NCBI GenBank assembly: GCA_023428135.1
Contig: JAEYZG010000010.1
Coordinates: forward strand, 62,001-126,000
Direction: 5' to 3'
Origin: Bacteroidota bacterium
GTDB taxonomy: Bacteria; Bacteroidota; Bacteroidia; Cytophagales; Cytophagaceae
Length of the DNA: 64,000 nucleotides
Position numbers and translations under genes: made by a program. The notes under the pieces were generated by a model. That model ran no database searches. It was not told where the DNA came from and saw only the letters and a program-made list of their open reading frames with translations. Every line of letters starts with the position of its first letter. Position 1 is the first letter of the stretch. Of this stretch, positions 26,147-35,495 are shown piece after piece.

Positions 26147-27008
26147 TGAATCTATAGACTATATCAATCTTATTAATCCTTTTGGTATAATGAATAGGGT
26201 GATGTCTTTTTTTTCATCTATTGAAAGGGCCACCCAAAAGCAAAGATCAGGAAGAATGGCAAAAGTGAAACTCCTGATATATGGCTGATGAAATGGCAAG
26301 CTTTGACCCAAGCTTTCCTATCAGGTTTGCCCGGATGGCAAAAGTCATTGCAGTCATAGCTAAGGCAATACGGCTTGCAGTAAATAATCTTATGTGATTT
26401 GGGAAATCCATTTTTCTTCTTCAATCATTTGAATTTAGAGAAAGAAAAAACTTATTAAAATGTCTCAACTCTTCAAAGTTGCTGATATCTAAGTAAAATT
26501 GCAAAACAAAACACTAGTTATCAGAAAGTTAAATAGCCGCCTTTGGCGCATAAGCCTCATTGAGGTAAAAATTAAAATCCTTGCAACACAAAAAGATAGA
26601 TCTGCTGAGAAAAAAAGTGCTGAGGCATGAGCGTCAAACTAAAATTCTTTGAAAGAAATTATTACACCATTAAAATAAAAAATCCCAACACACAGGCTGG
26701 GATGTTTATGACATAAAGAATAAAATTATATGCATCCTCCCCTGTACCTTTCAATGCAAATTATATATACCTTTTTCTGAAGATAATAGGATAACAGTTC
26801 GATATACACTATCAGATATCAAACAGGAAAATTTCTAAGATAAACCCTATATGGATAGAGGGAAGGTGAAATGAACAGAGAGGAATGAATGATACAAAAC
26901 AGCTTAACTAAACTGTTTCTTTCATTTAACCAATATACTGAGTGAGGTAATTAAGTATTTATGTATTGATCAATGTTGTAGTATTTGTATAATATACTAA
27001 TTCAAACC
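26147..27008. other. Gene-poor region of about 860 bp
   Basis: Several short frames are open but none has a credible start, codon pattern or recognisable protein; the longest, on minus at 26218-26424, encodes a hydrophobic-tailed 68-mer I cannot place. The only structured element is the minus-strand hairpin at 26682-26703. Confidence 0.4.
26682..26703 (-). terminator. Minus-strand intrinsic terminator with no close gene
   Basis: Stem ATCCCA/TGGGAT around a 10-base loop, followed on the minus strand by TTTTTTATTTT. The nearest upstream minus-strand frame ends 300 bp away at 27009, so it may end a long 3' leader of that gene or an unannotated small RNA. Confidence 0.55.
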
Positions 27009-27212
27009 TCATGCATTCAACTCCCACATTACTTTATAGAAGGTACTTTCAGCGTTTGAAATAGGGAAAACACTGATGATATTGATTTTGGATTTATCAA
27101 TCTTACTTCCATTAAAGAATTCATGCTTAGAAATAAAACTTTTTAGAGAAAGCTCAAAATCAAACTGATTTATGCTGTTGCCCAGGTTAGTTATAAATGA
27201 TGTCTTTATCAT
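27009..27212 (-). CDS. Small hypothetical protein
   Basis: Frame of 67 residues starting MIKTSFITNLGNSINQFDFE. No signal peptide, transmembrane segment or known motif is visible. The region around it is otherwise non-coding, and its size makes chance a real possibility. The composition (many Ser, Lys, Asn, Phe) fits a genuine Bacteroidota protein but does not prove it. Confidence 0.35.
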   Translation of the reverse strand: MIKTSFITNLGNSINQFDFELSLKSFISKHEFFNGSKIDKSKINIISVFPISNAESTFYKVMWELNA

Positions 27213-27574
27213 GGCTATATGTGTTTTTCTTATTTAACCTCTGCAAGCAATATAAGGTTTTCGCACCTTTTATAAGCCCTTTTGTAAAACACCTATCTGA
27301 ATAGATCTATTCTCTTGCCAAATCACATCTCAATTGTCAGTTGACAGATTAATATTAAGGCACTTCCTTAACTTTTATACTATCAAATTCAGATAATGAG
27401 CTATAAAGCTAAGAAGTGACTTCCATAAAAAAATATTTTAATAGATACTCTAAATTTCAACCTCATTGGCATTTAAAATATGCCAAATATTTAACCAGGC
27501 TAAACAACAGAAAAATAAAATGATATCACTAACCGTTTTTCCATAAAACTTTTAAACCTAAACTACTTTTATCA

Positions 27575-28192
27575 ATGAAAAACCTGTTTAATCTAAGCTT
27601 ATTAATTTTAGTTATTTTTTCATCATGCAAAAAAAATGGTAATGATCCCAATCCAGAAAACATCTCATTGGCTTCTCAATACATGCCATTAAAGACTGGA
27701 AATTACTTCATATATCAATATTACAGAACTGATATTGCCGGAAATGCAACAAATGGATTAATCGATACCGTCTACATTTCTAAAGACACTGTTATAAATA
27801 ATCAAAAATTTTATAAGGTCAAAAGAACTCTAAAGCCATATCACAATACAGATATATTTCCCCGACTTTTAGGAGATTCATCCGGATACCTTCTCGAAGC
27901 ACCAGGAAATATAATTCTTTCAGACCAATTGAACACCACAGTCAGATCCGAAAATCGATATTTCTTAATCAATAGTAAAATCACTTCTATTGATAGCGTC
28001 ATTACAGTACCGGCTGGAACTTTTAAAACTATTTGCTATACTTCCTATTGTACAGAAAAATTTAATGGTCCGTCAGGGAATAACTATATCTTGTATTCTA
28101 AAAATATAGGAATAATTATAAGAGAATGTTTTTACTCCCATGATCCAAGACTAAAAGTTGGAATCAAACTTATAGGCTATCATCTAAATTAA
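27575..28192 (+). CDS. Hypothetical lipoprotein
   Basis: Protein of 205 residues with the lipoprotein signal LSLLILVIFSSC (Cys at about residue 19) followed by Lys-Lys-Asn-Gly. The mature part begins after a Pro/Asn linker with ASQYMPLKTGNYFIYQYY, a pattern common in Bacteroidota surface lipoproteins of unknown function that measure about 200 residues. It ends at a strong bidirectional hairpin (28200-28237). Confidence 0.8.
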   Translation: MKNLFNLSLLILVIFSSCKKNGNDPNPENISLASQYMPLKTGNYFIYQYYRTDIAGNATNGLIDTVYISKDTVINNQKFYKVKRTLKPYHNTDIFPRLLGDSSGYLLEAPGNIILSDQLNTTVRSENRYFLINSKITSIDSVITVPAGTFKTICYTSYCTEKFNGPSGNNYILYSKNIGIIIRECFYSHDPRLKVGIKLIGYHLN

Positions 28193-28199
28193 CTTTTAT

Positions 28200-28237
28200 A
28201 AACTTCCAAGACCTTGGCAAGAAGGGATTGGAAGTTT
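28200..28237. terminator. Bidirectional terminator between convergent genes
   Basis: A 10-bp perfect stem AAACTTCCAA (28200-28209) with TTGGAAGTTT (28228-28237), T-rich on the plus side. It lies between the lipoprotein stop (28192) and the J-domain gene stop (28241). Confidence 0.75.
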
Positions 28238-28240
28238 TAC

Positions 28241-29266
28241 CTAATCCATAAATTCATCATACCCTCCAAGATAAGTAGCAACAAAGAATTTTAGATACTT
28301 TTTATCATTTTGTAAGGCAAACATTTGATGAACAAGGGCATCATTTCTTTCACTCAGTTCACTTGCCACCTTCCTCAAAAACCTTTGCTTGTTGGAATTC
28401 TTCATGCACATTCCTCTGTAGATCGTCTCATTTTTCATCTTTAATAAATGGAGCTTGAGTTCAAGGTCTCTCTTTTGTTCCATGAGTACCTCATTGTACA
28501 CTTTTAGCTTATCATCTGCAATTTCTTTTATCCTTGCTTTATCAGAAACCAAAAGGCTTGTTTCAAATTCAAGCAAGGCAAGAAGATCGTTTTTCTTATA
28601 AGCCTTGGTAATCTCTTTGCTGATCTCTTCTTTCTCCATCTTTGCGGATTCATCCATCTCTTTATCCGGGTGAAATACTTTTATCAGGTTTCTGTAAATC
28701 TCCTTGATAGAGCGCTTACGAATCTCTTCTTTAGCTGCTTGTTTTGCAGCTGTCTTTTTTTGTCCTGCACTTTGATAGCCACCTTCCTCTACAGAACCAT
28801 TTTTCTCTTCGTCTCCAAGAAAACCATCAAAAAAATTATTAAAGGCTTCATCAAGTTCTGCCTCAGCTTTTAGGTCTTCTTCACTCCAGCCTACTTTCAT
28901 TTGATTTTCAAACTCCTCAAGCCATTTCCTGATATCTTCATCACTTTCACCATATACCAGCAGACTTTGGCACTCAGCGATCAAAACCTCCAGCAGATCC
29001 TTTTTTAAAGCCTTCGAGAGCTTTTCATTCCAATAGTAATTTGATAAGATACGAAGACGTTCTTTAGTAAGGCCGATGAAGTCATTCTGCAAAGGAATTA
29101 CTTTCTTCCGATATTCATCCTGAGCAATTTCAAGCGCTGCAGACAGGTCTTCCAATTCCTTCTTAAGATTTTTTATTTCTTTAACCTTCTTGTTAAAGGC
29201 ATTTTGCTCTTTTGAGAGAGATTCTCCTCCTTCCAGATTCCCATCTATTTTTAGTATATCTGCCAT
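28241..29266 (-). CDS. J-domain protein
   Basis: Protein of 341 residues. Residues about 20-65 are a charged coiled coil. An acidic linker follows, then a J domain whose helix II and loop read IKEIYRNLIKVFHPDKEMD, with the HPD motif at 199-201 that stimulates Hsp70 ATPase. A charged helical tail follows. There is no zinc-finger or peptide-binding domain, so this is a class III J protein that probably recruits DnaK to one partner. The obvious candidate partner is the HEAT-repeat protein encoded 3 bp upstream. Confidence 0.8.
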   Translation of the reverse strand: MADILKIDGNLEGGESLSKEQNAFNKKVKEIKNLKKELEDLSAALEIAQDEYRKKVIPLQNDFIGLTKERLRILSNYYWNEKLSKALKKDLLEVLIAECQSLLVYGESDEDIRKWLEEFENQMKVGWSEEDLKAEAELDEAFNNFFDGFLGDEEKNGSVEEGGYQSAGQKKTAAKQAAKEEIRKRSIKEIYRNLIKVFHPDKEMDESAKMEKEEISKEITKAYKKNDLLALLEFETSLLVSDKARIKEIADDKLKVYNEVLMEQKRDLELKLHLLKMKNETIYRGMCMKNSNKQRFLRKVASELSERNDALVHQMFALQNDKKYLKFFVATYLGGYDEFMD

Positions 29267-29269
29267 ACC

Positions 29270-30376
29270 TTATTTGCTTAAATAAAAATCTTTTGAGACC
29301 ATTTCCTTTCCATTGATAACCAATGAAAGCTTATGTTCCCCGGCATAATGCTTTCTTGTGGTAAGATCCCGGAACGATTGCTTACGTTTGAAAACGTGCT
29401 TTACACCTGAAGCGTAAACATTTTCCGTTATCTTAAATATCTTTTTATTCTGCTTACCATTCGCTTTCATGTAGTAAATACAATACTCTACGCGGAGCTT
29501 AAGCGGTTCTTTTTCTTTATGTAGTAGGTCAAAAGAAAAACACAAATCATCGTTAAGAGCAATATCACAATTATCGATTTCGAAATTCTTTACTGCAATG
29601 GTTTTGGCAGTGATCAGCCCGAAAAGAGACAAGGCATCAGGATTTGCTTTCTTTAATAAAGTCCGGCTACCATGCTTAATGATCCAATCTGTCTCATCGC
29701 ACTTTCCCTTCCAGCGCAAAGCTATCTCCAATACCTTTTCAGGATGGTCTTTAGCAATATCGTTTAAGTTGTTTGCTACACTTCTCCTCACAAATTCTGA
29801 AGTATCTTTTTTTAAATTTTCAAGAATAGGAAAAATCGGAGAAGGATTTTTCTTTAATGCTGGAATAGCCATTGCCCAAGGTAATCTGGGCCTGCAGCCT
29901 TCACTGGCAAGTCTTCTCACATGATGACTCTCATGCTTTGACCAATCAAGCATTGTTTTCATCATCTCCTTAGGATACTTTATTATGAAAGGCCTGATTG
30001 CAAATTCGCAGCTGATGATCTGAGTAATGAACTCCATTCCCTTAACAGAAACCTCAAGATGATCTACGCCATACTGCTCAATGATTTCAGGGAAGAACAT
30101 TAACTCTATACTCGATTGTTTTATATTTTTCTTCTTTAATTCAGCAATCAGTTTACAAGCAGCCGAGATGCATTTATCATAATTTGCTGGCAGGAAATCT
30201 TTCAACACAGAAGCAATGTGCTTCATCCGTTGCTTTAGCTCTCTTTGTTCCCACTCTTTGTCATAGATCTTTTTAAGAAAAACTTTTCTGTCAAAATCTT
30301 TAATTACAGAGCCTGTAATATCACAGAACTGATCAAAGAATTCTTTATTATAAATATTTTTAAGTAAGTCAGCCAT
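29270..30376 (-). CDS. DNA alkylation repair (AlkD/AlkC-like HEAT repeat) protein
   Basis: Protein of 368 residues. The first 250 are alpha-helical repeats with HESHHVRRLASEGCRPRLPWA, FPILENLKKDTSEFVRRSVANNLNDIAKDHP and WIIKHGSRTLLKK, which are characteristic of the AlkD/AlkC alkylpurine glycosylase superfamily. The last 110 residues form a beta-rich domain (FEIDNCDIALNDDLCFSFDLLHKE) seen in many AlkC-like proteins. It may excise alkylated bases. The gene is followed after 3 bp by the J-domain gene, so both are co-expressed. Confidence 0.82.
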   Translation of the reverse strand: MADLLKNIYNKEFFDQFCDITGSVIKDFDRKVFLKKIYDKEWEQRELKQRMKHIASVLKDFLPANYDKCISAACKLIAELKKKNIKQSSIELMFFPEIIEQYGVDHLEVSVKGMEFITQIISCEFAIRPFIIKYPKEMMKTMLDWSKHESHHVRRLASEGCRPRLPWAMAIPALKKNPSPIFPILENLKKDTSEFVRRSVANNLNDIAKDHPEKVLEIALRWKGKCDETDWIIKHGSRTLLKKANPDALSLFGLITAKTIAVKNFEIDNCDIALNDDLCFSFDLLHKEKEPLKLRVEYCIYYMKANGKQNKKIFKITENVYASGVKHVFKRKQSFRDLTTRKHYAGEHKLSLVINGKEMVSKDFYLSK

Positions 30377-30450
30377 TAATAATGCAATAGGGGATTCAAC
30401 TTCTTTAACACGTAACTCTTCATGGTACTTAGAAAAATTCTACAATAGAA

Positions 30451-30480
30451 AAGGGATAAGTATTTCTGCTTATCCCCTTT
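30451..30480 (-). terminator. Intrinsic terminator after the sugar transporter gene
   Basis: Stem GGGATAAG (30453-30460) with CTTATCCC (30469-30476), extended by A/T pairs. On the minus strand it is followed by TTTTCTATTG. It lies about 24 bp past the stop of the transporter gene. Confidence 0.75.
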
Positions 30481-30503
30481 CTATGATAGATATGAAATAC
30501 TAA

Positions 30504-31838
30504 TTAATTCTCGGCAGGCTTATGACCTTTAAAGCCGAAGAATGAGATGTATAAATAACAAATAATCGGAATGATCAATGCAAGTTTAAGGTTACCGCCA
30601 GTTTCATCAGCTACTGTAGCAAATAATAATGGGAGAATTGCACCACCGACAATTGCCGTGCACAATAAACCAGAAGCCTGGTCTGTATATTTTCCAAGAC
30701 CTTTAATTGCAAGAGTAAATATTGTAGGGAACATTAAAGAATTGCAAAAGCCTACCAACAACAGAGACCACATTGACAATTCACCATGAGAGAATATAGA
30801 TAATGTAATAAGAGAAATTGCAAGTAAGGCATATGTACCTAAAACTTTTCCAGGATTAAATTTTGCAAGGATTACTGTACCAAGAAAACGTCCAACCATT
30901 GCCGCTCCCCAATAATAAGACACATAATTTCCAGCTTCTTTTGCAGACATTGCCATAACATCTTTCATCTCAAGATAATTGATTATATGACTTCCTATAG
31001 CTACTTCCGCACCCACATAAGTAAAGATTCCTATCATTCCGAGAATAAGATGGCGGTATTGCCATACACTGCTTTTCTCAGCAACACCTTCAGTACTGAT
31101 TTCTCCTTCACCATGACCGATAGCAGGAAGTTTCATTATAAACAAAACTCCCCCAATAATCAAAAGAACTGCAGCTATACTCAAATAAGTCCCTTGTAGG
31201 TAAATAAGTTTTGTCTGTTCTAAGAGATTATTAAGAAGGACATTCAGGTTCTCTGGAAGATCCGAGTAGGATTTCAAGCCTTTCAACTCTAAAGGCATTT
31301 CTGGGAGATTGGAAAGTATTATATAAGTACCAACCAGAGGTGCAATTGTAGTTCCAAGAGAATTTAAAGCCTGTGTAAGCGTGAGACGAGCAGAAGACGT
31401 TTCTGGTGAGCCTAATACAGCCACATAAGGATTACCTGCAACCTGCAATAATGTAATACCTGTTGCAAGTATAAATAACGCCCCTAAGAACAACCCGTAA
31501 ACTTTCATTTCAGCAGCAGGATAAAAAAGTATACACCCAATAGCAGCAATAACAAACCCAGTAATCATTATTGCCTTATATCCATACTTCTGGACCAATT
31601 TGCCTCCTGGGATAGACATAACAAAATAAGCCCCAAAAAAACATAAGTTTATAAGGTTAACCTGAGTATAATTAAGTTTAAATATCACCTTCAGATATGG
31701 TATCAATATATCATTAAAACAGGTAATGAAACCCATCATGAAAAACAGAACCATGAGGGAGCTGAGGGCAGTACCATATTTCTGGTTACTGTCAAGATTG
31801 GCGGAAGATATCTTCCCCGACGGTGCGCTAATTGCCAT
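30504..31838 (-). CDS. Sugar MFS transporter, FucP family
   Basis: Protein of 444 residues with about twelve transmembrane segments. Family marks are MGFITCFNDILIPYLK in the first helix, PGGKLVQKYGYK in the loop, LLQVAGNPYVAVLG in helix 5, and YVGAEVAIGSHIINYL in helix 7. This group imports fucose, glucose, galactose or N-acetylglucosamine by proton symport. It is likely the uptake step for the sugar genes at 20684-26146, but it is separated from them by unrelated genes. Confidence 0.92.
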   Translation of the reverse strand: MAISAPSGKISSANLDSNQKYGTALSSLMVLFFMMGFITCFNDILIPYLKVIFKLNYTQVNLINLCFFGAYFVMSIPGGKLVQKYGYKAIMITGFVIAAIGCILFYPAAEMKVYGLFLGALFILATGITLLQVAGNPYVAVLGSPETSSARLTLTQALNSLGTTIAPLVGTYIILSNLPEMPLELKGLKSYSDLPENLNVLLNNLLEQTKLIYLQGTYLSIAAVLLIIGGVLFIMKLPAIGHGEGEISTEGVAEKSSVWQYRHLILGMIGIFTYVGAEVAIGSHIINYLEMKDVMAMSAKEAGNYVSYYWGAAMVGRFLGTVILAKFNPGKVLGTYALLAISLITLSIFSHGELSMWSLLLVGFCNSLMFPTIFTLAIKGLGKYTDQASGLLCTAIVGGAILPLLFATVADETGGNLKLALIIPIICYLYISFFGFKGHKPAEN

Positions 31839-32298
31839 TTGGAATTTTGTGTTAGTTACTTGTTAAATAAAGACCATAAATATAAAACTTTTTGCCGGCT
31901 TATTATAATTCCCATATCCAAAAAACTTTTCACCCACAGAGCATACAACACTGACAATTAACATATTACCCATAATTAAGTATTAAAATCCCATGCATCT
32001 ATTATGGTTAGTTTTAATAATCCTATAATTTTTATAATTAAAAAAAACATGTGACTTAATTCAGTGGTACCTGCTCAGAAAAAGCTAAATCGGGTTATTC
32101 TACAATTGAAGCCATTAGGCTATAAAGAAAAGTTGATTTGTAAAGAGCTATAATTACTTGCTATTGAGTTTCTTACTGATGCAAAGCTAAAACACAAGTA
32201 TTAGGGCAGGATTAAGGTGAATCGTGTTGAATTAAAGAACTTGTTGCAAGGCACATCAAATAATCTAAAGCTAATTGAACTTGTCATTTATACCTTTT
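31839..32298. other. Intergenic region of 460 bp
   Basis: It should carry the FucP-type transporter promoter on the minus strand close to 31850-31950. I see no clear promoter, hairpin or gene. A plus-strand frame at about 32050-32290 reads like protein for short runs but contains two in-frame stops. Confidence 0.4.
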
Positions 32299-33066
32299 TC
32301 ATATCAGTTTATTTTTTACTACATATTCCCCAATCTCCCTTCCCCATAGTTCATAAGACAACTTAGAAGGATGAACACCATCACAGAATAAGTCATTTAC
32401 AGTTAGTCCCGGATCAATTCTCGGAGACCAGTTTTTATAATTGATTTCCTGATTTATAAAATAAACCTTTTGATGATTTCTGCATATACCCTTCATCGAT
32501 TTGGAGTAAAGAAACACTAGCCCACCGAATATACATTTAAACAAACTGGAAAATGCCGGGCAATACTTAAGGGGTGGCATTGCAGCTATTACTATAGGAC
32601 AATTGATATCTCTATTTCTTATTGAGACAATTATTTCAGTGATTCCTTTCTTCCATTGTACCGGACTTTTCAATTCGAAAGCATCATTTGCTCCAAGCCC
32701 CATGATAATAAGATCTATAGGCTTTAACGGCAAAAGAGGAATTAATTTCTTATTTACTACATCAGCTGAATAGCCAGAATTAGCAAGGACATCCCAGTTA
32801 ACTTTTTTACCACTATATTCCTGCAGTGTTTTAGCAATATTACCTGTAAGACCTTCTTCATGATCATCCACTCCAACTCCCGCTACTGTTGATTCTCCTA
32901 TTGTAACAAGGTTAAAAGTATCACCACTGCCAACAAAACCGGTCCTGTTTTTGACAGCTTCAGGCAAAGCCGGAATTTTTCGCTTCAGGATTTTTCCCTG
33001 GATAATTATGACTGGAAGTAGTGGAATACCCAGTAAACAACCAAAAAGATAAATTCCCTGATACAT
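32299..33066 (-). CDS. SGNH/GDSL-type hydrolase with N-terminal membrane anchor
   Basis: Protein of 255 residues. The first 20 residues (GIYLFGCLLGIPLLPVIII) are a membrane anchor. SGNH blocks follow: block I TIGESTVAGVG with the nucleophile Ser, block III GLGANDAFEL with Asn, and block V CDGVHPSKLSYELWG with Asp and His. It should be an esterase or acyl hydrolase acting at the membrane. It starts 32 bp after the trypsin-like membrane protein gene. Confidence 0.88.
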   Translation of the reverse strand: MYQGIYLFGCLLGIPLLPVIIIQGKILKRKIPALPEAVKNRTGFVGSGDTFNLVTIGESTVAGVGVDDHEEGLTGNIAKTLQEYSGKKVNWDVLANSGYSADVVNKKLIPLLPLKPIDLIIMGLGANDAFELKSPVQWKKGITEIIVSIRNRDINCPIVIAAMPPLKYCPAFSSLFKCIFGGLVFLYSKSMKGICRNHQKVYFINQEINYKNWSPRIDPGLTVNDLFCDGVHPSKLSYELWGREIGEYVVKNKLI

Positions 33067-33098
33067 ATCGATTTCTTTATTTCCTTCTAAACCTAAAT

Positions 33099-35096
33099 TT
33101 AAATTAAAACCGAATAATCACTATAAGGTGCATTTTCAGCCATAAAATTTGAAAATTTGACGGCATAAGAAAATTTACTGTCTGAAGCTATAATGATTCC
33201 CAGGGGATAACCGGCTGCGTCAACAACCACAGCACCTGAATCTCCATTTTCTGCAGGAGCAACTATGGTTCCATCGACTTTGTATTTTACAATTGAAAAA
33301 AGATCTTTCAGCAAGTACGTATTACCATCGGCATACAATATGGATTTGCTTACCTTATCATTATAAATAACAGCGTTCTGCTCAGTAGACTGCTTGCTTT
33401 TAAAGGATACTTCTGTTTCATTCATTGCATCTGAAGCAGCAAGCATTCTCCAGCCTCTGGTTATGTTATGTGATTTATTAAAGTCAGAATAACTTTCTGG
33501 AGAATTAAATTCACCTATTCCAATATCAAAATTATCTGTTAAAGCACCGTCAACTAAATAACCTATTATATGATCATTTTCGTTTGCAATCAGTTCAGTG
33601 TTTCCTGTATTTGCCCTCCATGTTGTATCTCCTTTGAGCACATGCCAGCAGGAAAGAAAGAAAATTTTATCAGAATCTTTCTTCTTTAAAAGACAGCTCA
33701 TTACTCCAAACCCATTTGCCCTTGTCAGGTTTCCGACTTCTGCTCCTCCTGCCAGATCATTTGTTACAGGCTCATTATTGATTATATAATTGACAGGCAG
33801 AGACTTAAAATCCTTGCCTAATTTCTTTTCAGCATTCTTCTGAACTGATATGTCCTGCACATTTACTTCAATCGCCTTAATCTTCTCTGGGCCTGATTTT
33901 ATATATCCAAATTCCACAGACCACACACCAGCAGTGGTTTGCAATACCTTCCTTGCCTCTTCGGCAACATCGGGAATTAAGGGGTTATAAATTTCATTCA
34001 AAACATCATTTGACGGACGAAAAAAATCTTTTTCCTCTGCCTCTAAGACCGGCTTCCTCTCCGGCTTAACCCCAGCTCCTCTTATTGAAACAAGCTTTTT
34101 CAATAAATCAAACCAAAAGGGCGCTCCCAGTGAAAGTGCTATGGCGGTAATTACCAACCCCCAGAAGTTTGAACCAAAGGGATTAAGGGCATGATAAGGA
34201 AGTTTAGCTCTTAATGTGTATTTGCCAAATCCTATTTCACTATCCGGAAGATTATCCCAACCGATACCCATAATCATATTTGCACTATCAGCGTCAGCCA
34301 ACAAAGTCTTATATTTAGCACTATGTGAATCAGAGAAATTATTTAAAAAATTTCCTGAAGACTGAGAAGAAGAATCACGGGACTGTACAGCCATTGATAT
34401 CACTTTATCCCTTGTAACCTTATCAGCCGAAAGCTTTCTGGTAATTGCAATACTGTCAACATTAAATATGATGGCAAAAATAAATCCCACAAGGAAGAGT
34501 ATCCATTGAATCTTGCGTTTGTACCAGCCACTTGCCCTATCCATTGTATCATCAAACCAGCTTTCGAGCTTCTTCTTAAATAGAATTTCATCACGGCCGG
34601 AATCATTATATAAATTGGTCAATTGCTTCAACGTCTCCTGCTGAATTTGACAGGTATTAAATCTGAGACAATAATCAATCTGCTCTGAAACAGTTTTCCC
34701 TGCACCTCTCTCCTTCAATATACATATTATAGTAGTTGCAAAATTCTCAGCTCTCAAATAAGAAGGAAGCTGGCTTTCTGTAAACCTATTTTTTACAACT
34801 TCAAGTTTAGAAAGGTACTTTATTGAAGGATATTGATAAAATCTTTGAGCAAATGTGATTGGCTTGTTCTCTCCTTTACCTAAAACTTTCCTGGCGAGCA
34901 ATTTAATACTAACTCCTAAGGATTCTTCCTTAATAAAGCTATCCATCAACATTCTATTAATGGCCCTATAGAGCACTTTTGACCTCAGGGCCAACCAGGT
35001 AGAAACTATTTCTCCAATTACTGTGACAAGGAGACTGTACAATAAATAAATGAACACAAGGCCGAGAACTACATCTAACGCTACTGAGTTAAACAT
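33099..35096 (-). CDS. Membrane protein with C-terminal trypsin-like serine protease domain
   Basis: Protein of 665 residues. Hydrophobic segments lie at about 5-35, 196-217 and 308-332, with a long soluble domain between the first two. The C-terminal 200 residues read as a trypsin-fold domain: LSCWHVLKG (His485), NFDIGIGEF (Asp524) and PAENGDSGAVVV (Ser620), with YPLGIIIAS following as in S1 proteases. The three residues are in the right order and spacing for a catalytic triad. Substrate and side of membrane are not known. The N-terminal type (ALDVVLGLVFIYLLYSLLVT) resembles a widespread uncharacterised membrane family. Confidence 0.75.
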   Translation of the reverse strand: MFNSVALDVVLGLVFIYLLYSLLVTVIGEIVSTWLALRSKVLYRAINRMLMDSFIKEESLGVSIKLLARKVLGKGENKPITFAQRFYQYPSIKYLSKLEVVKNRFTESQLPSYLRAENFATTIICILKERGAGKTVSEQIDYCLRFNTCQIQQETLKQLTNLYNDSGRDEILFKKKLESWFDDTMDRASGWYKRKIQWILFLVGFIFAIIFNVDSIAITRKLSADKVTRDKVISMAVQSRDSSSQSSGNFLNNFSDSHSAKYKTLLADADSANMIMGIGWDNLPDSEIGFGKYTLRAKLPYHALNPFGSNFWGLVITAIALSLGAPFWFDLLKKLVSIRGAGVKPERKPVLEAEEKDFFRPSNDVLNEIYNPLIPDVAEEARKVLQTTAGVWSVEFGYIKSGPEKIKAIEVNVQDISVQKNAEKKLGKDFKSLPVNYIINNEPVTNDLAGGAEVGNLTRANGFGVMSCLLKKKDSDKIFFLSCWHVLKGDTTWRANTGNTELIANENDHIIGYLVDGALTDNFDIGIGEFNSPESYSDFNKSHNITRGWRMLAASDAMNETEVSFKSKQSTEQNAVIYNDKVSKSILYADGNTYLLKDLFSIVKYKVDGTIVAPAENGDSGAVVVDAAGYPLGIIIASDSKFSYAVKFSNFMAENAPYSDYSVLI

Positions 35097-35283
35097 TTGG
35101 TTGAAATTTAAAAATGTTAAAAATTATATTAAAGACTTCTTAAAAATAGCACTGAACACTATCGTTCTAATGCCCTCAAAATCAAGCTAAAAATAAAGAA
35201 AAACTTTAAGTATTTACAAAAAATGATTTATAAAAATATTACTTATTCTTCCCAGAATATTTGACAATGAATAATTTCTAAAT

Positions 35284-35475
35284 TCAATTCAACTTTGCAA
35301 TAACTTTTCTTATATAATACATATTTGCCCAGAATATTCCCAAGGCAAGTAAAAAGCCGCATACAGCCATTGTTGTAGATGAACTCAATAATAAAGATGT
35401 TATAGGAGAAATGAGCAACATATCTACTACAAGGACTACAGGAATAAGAAAGAATATCAAATTGGACTTGTTCAT
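35284..35475 (-). CDS. Small two-helix membrane protein
   Basis: Frame of 63 residues starting MNKSNLIFFLIPVVLVVDML, with two transmembrane segments (about 6-28 and 35-55) and a basic end. It overlaps another open frame of lower quality. It lies close to the GNAT gene on the same strand. I recognise no family. Confidence 0.55.
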   Translation of the reverse strand: MNKSNLIFFLIPVVLVVDMLLISPITSLLLSSSTTMAVCGFLLALGIFWANMYYIRKVIAKLN

Positions 35476-35495
35476 ACAATAATCTGTTTTAAAAA

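Noticed and set aside
26218..26424. 68-residue minus frame with several Cys
   Set aside because: No start context, no recognised domain and no conserved neighbour; could be real but cannot be supported.
32050..32290. Protein-like frame on plus in the gap before the SGNH gene
   Set aside because: Two in-frame stops break it and no family is recognised; open runs this long are expected by chance in AT-rich DNA.
35243..35479. 78-residue minus frame overlapping the small membrane protein at 35284-35475
   Set aside because: The other frame encodes two clean transmembrane helices; this one has no pattern.
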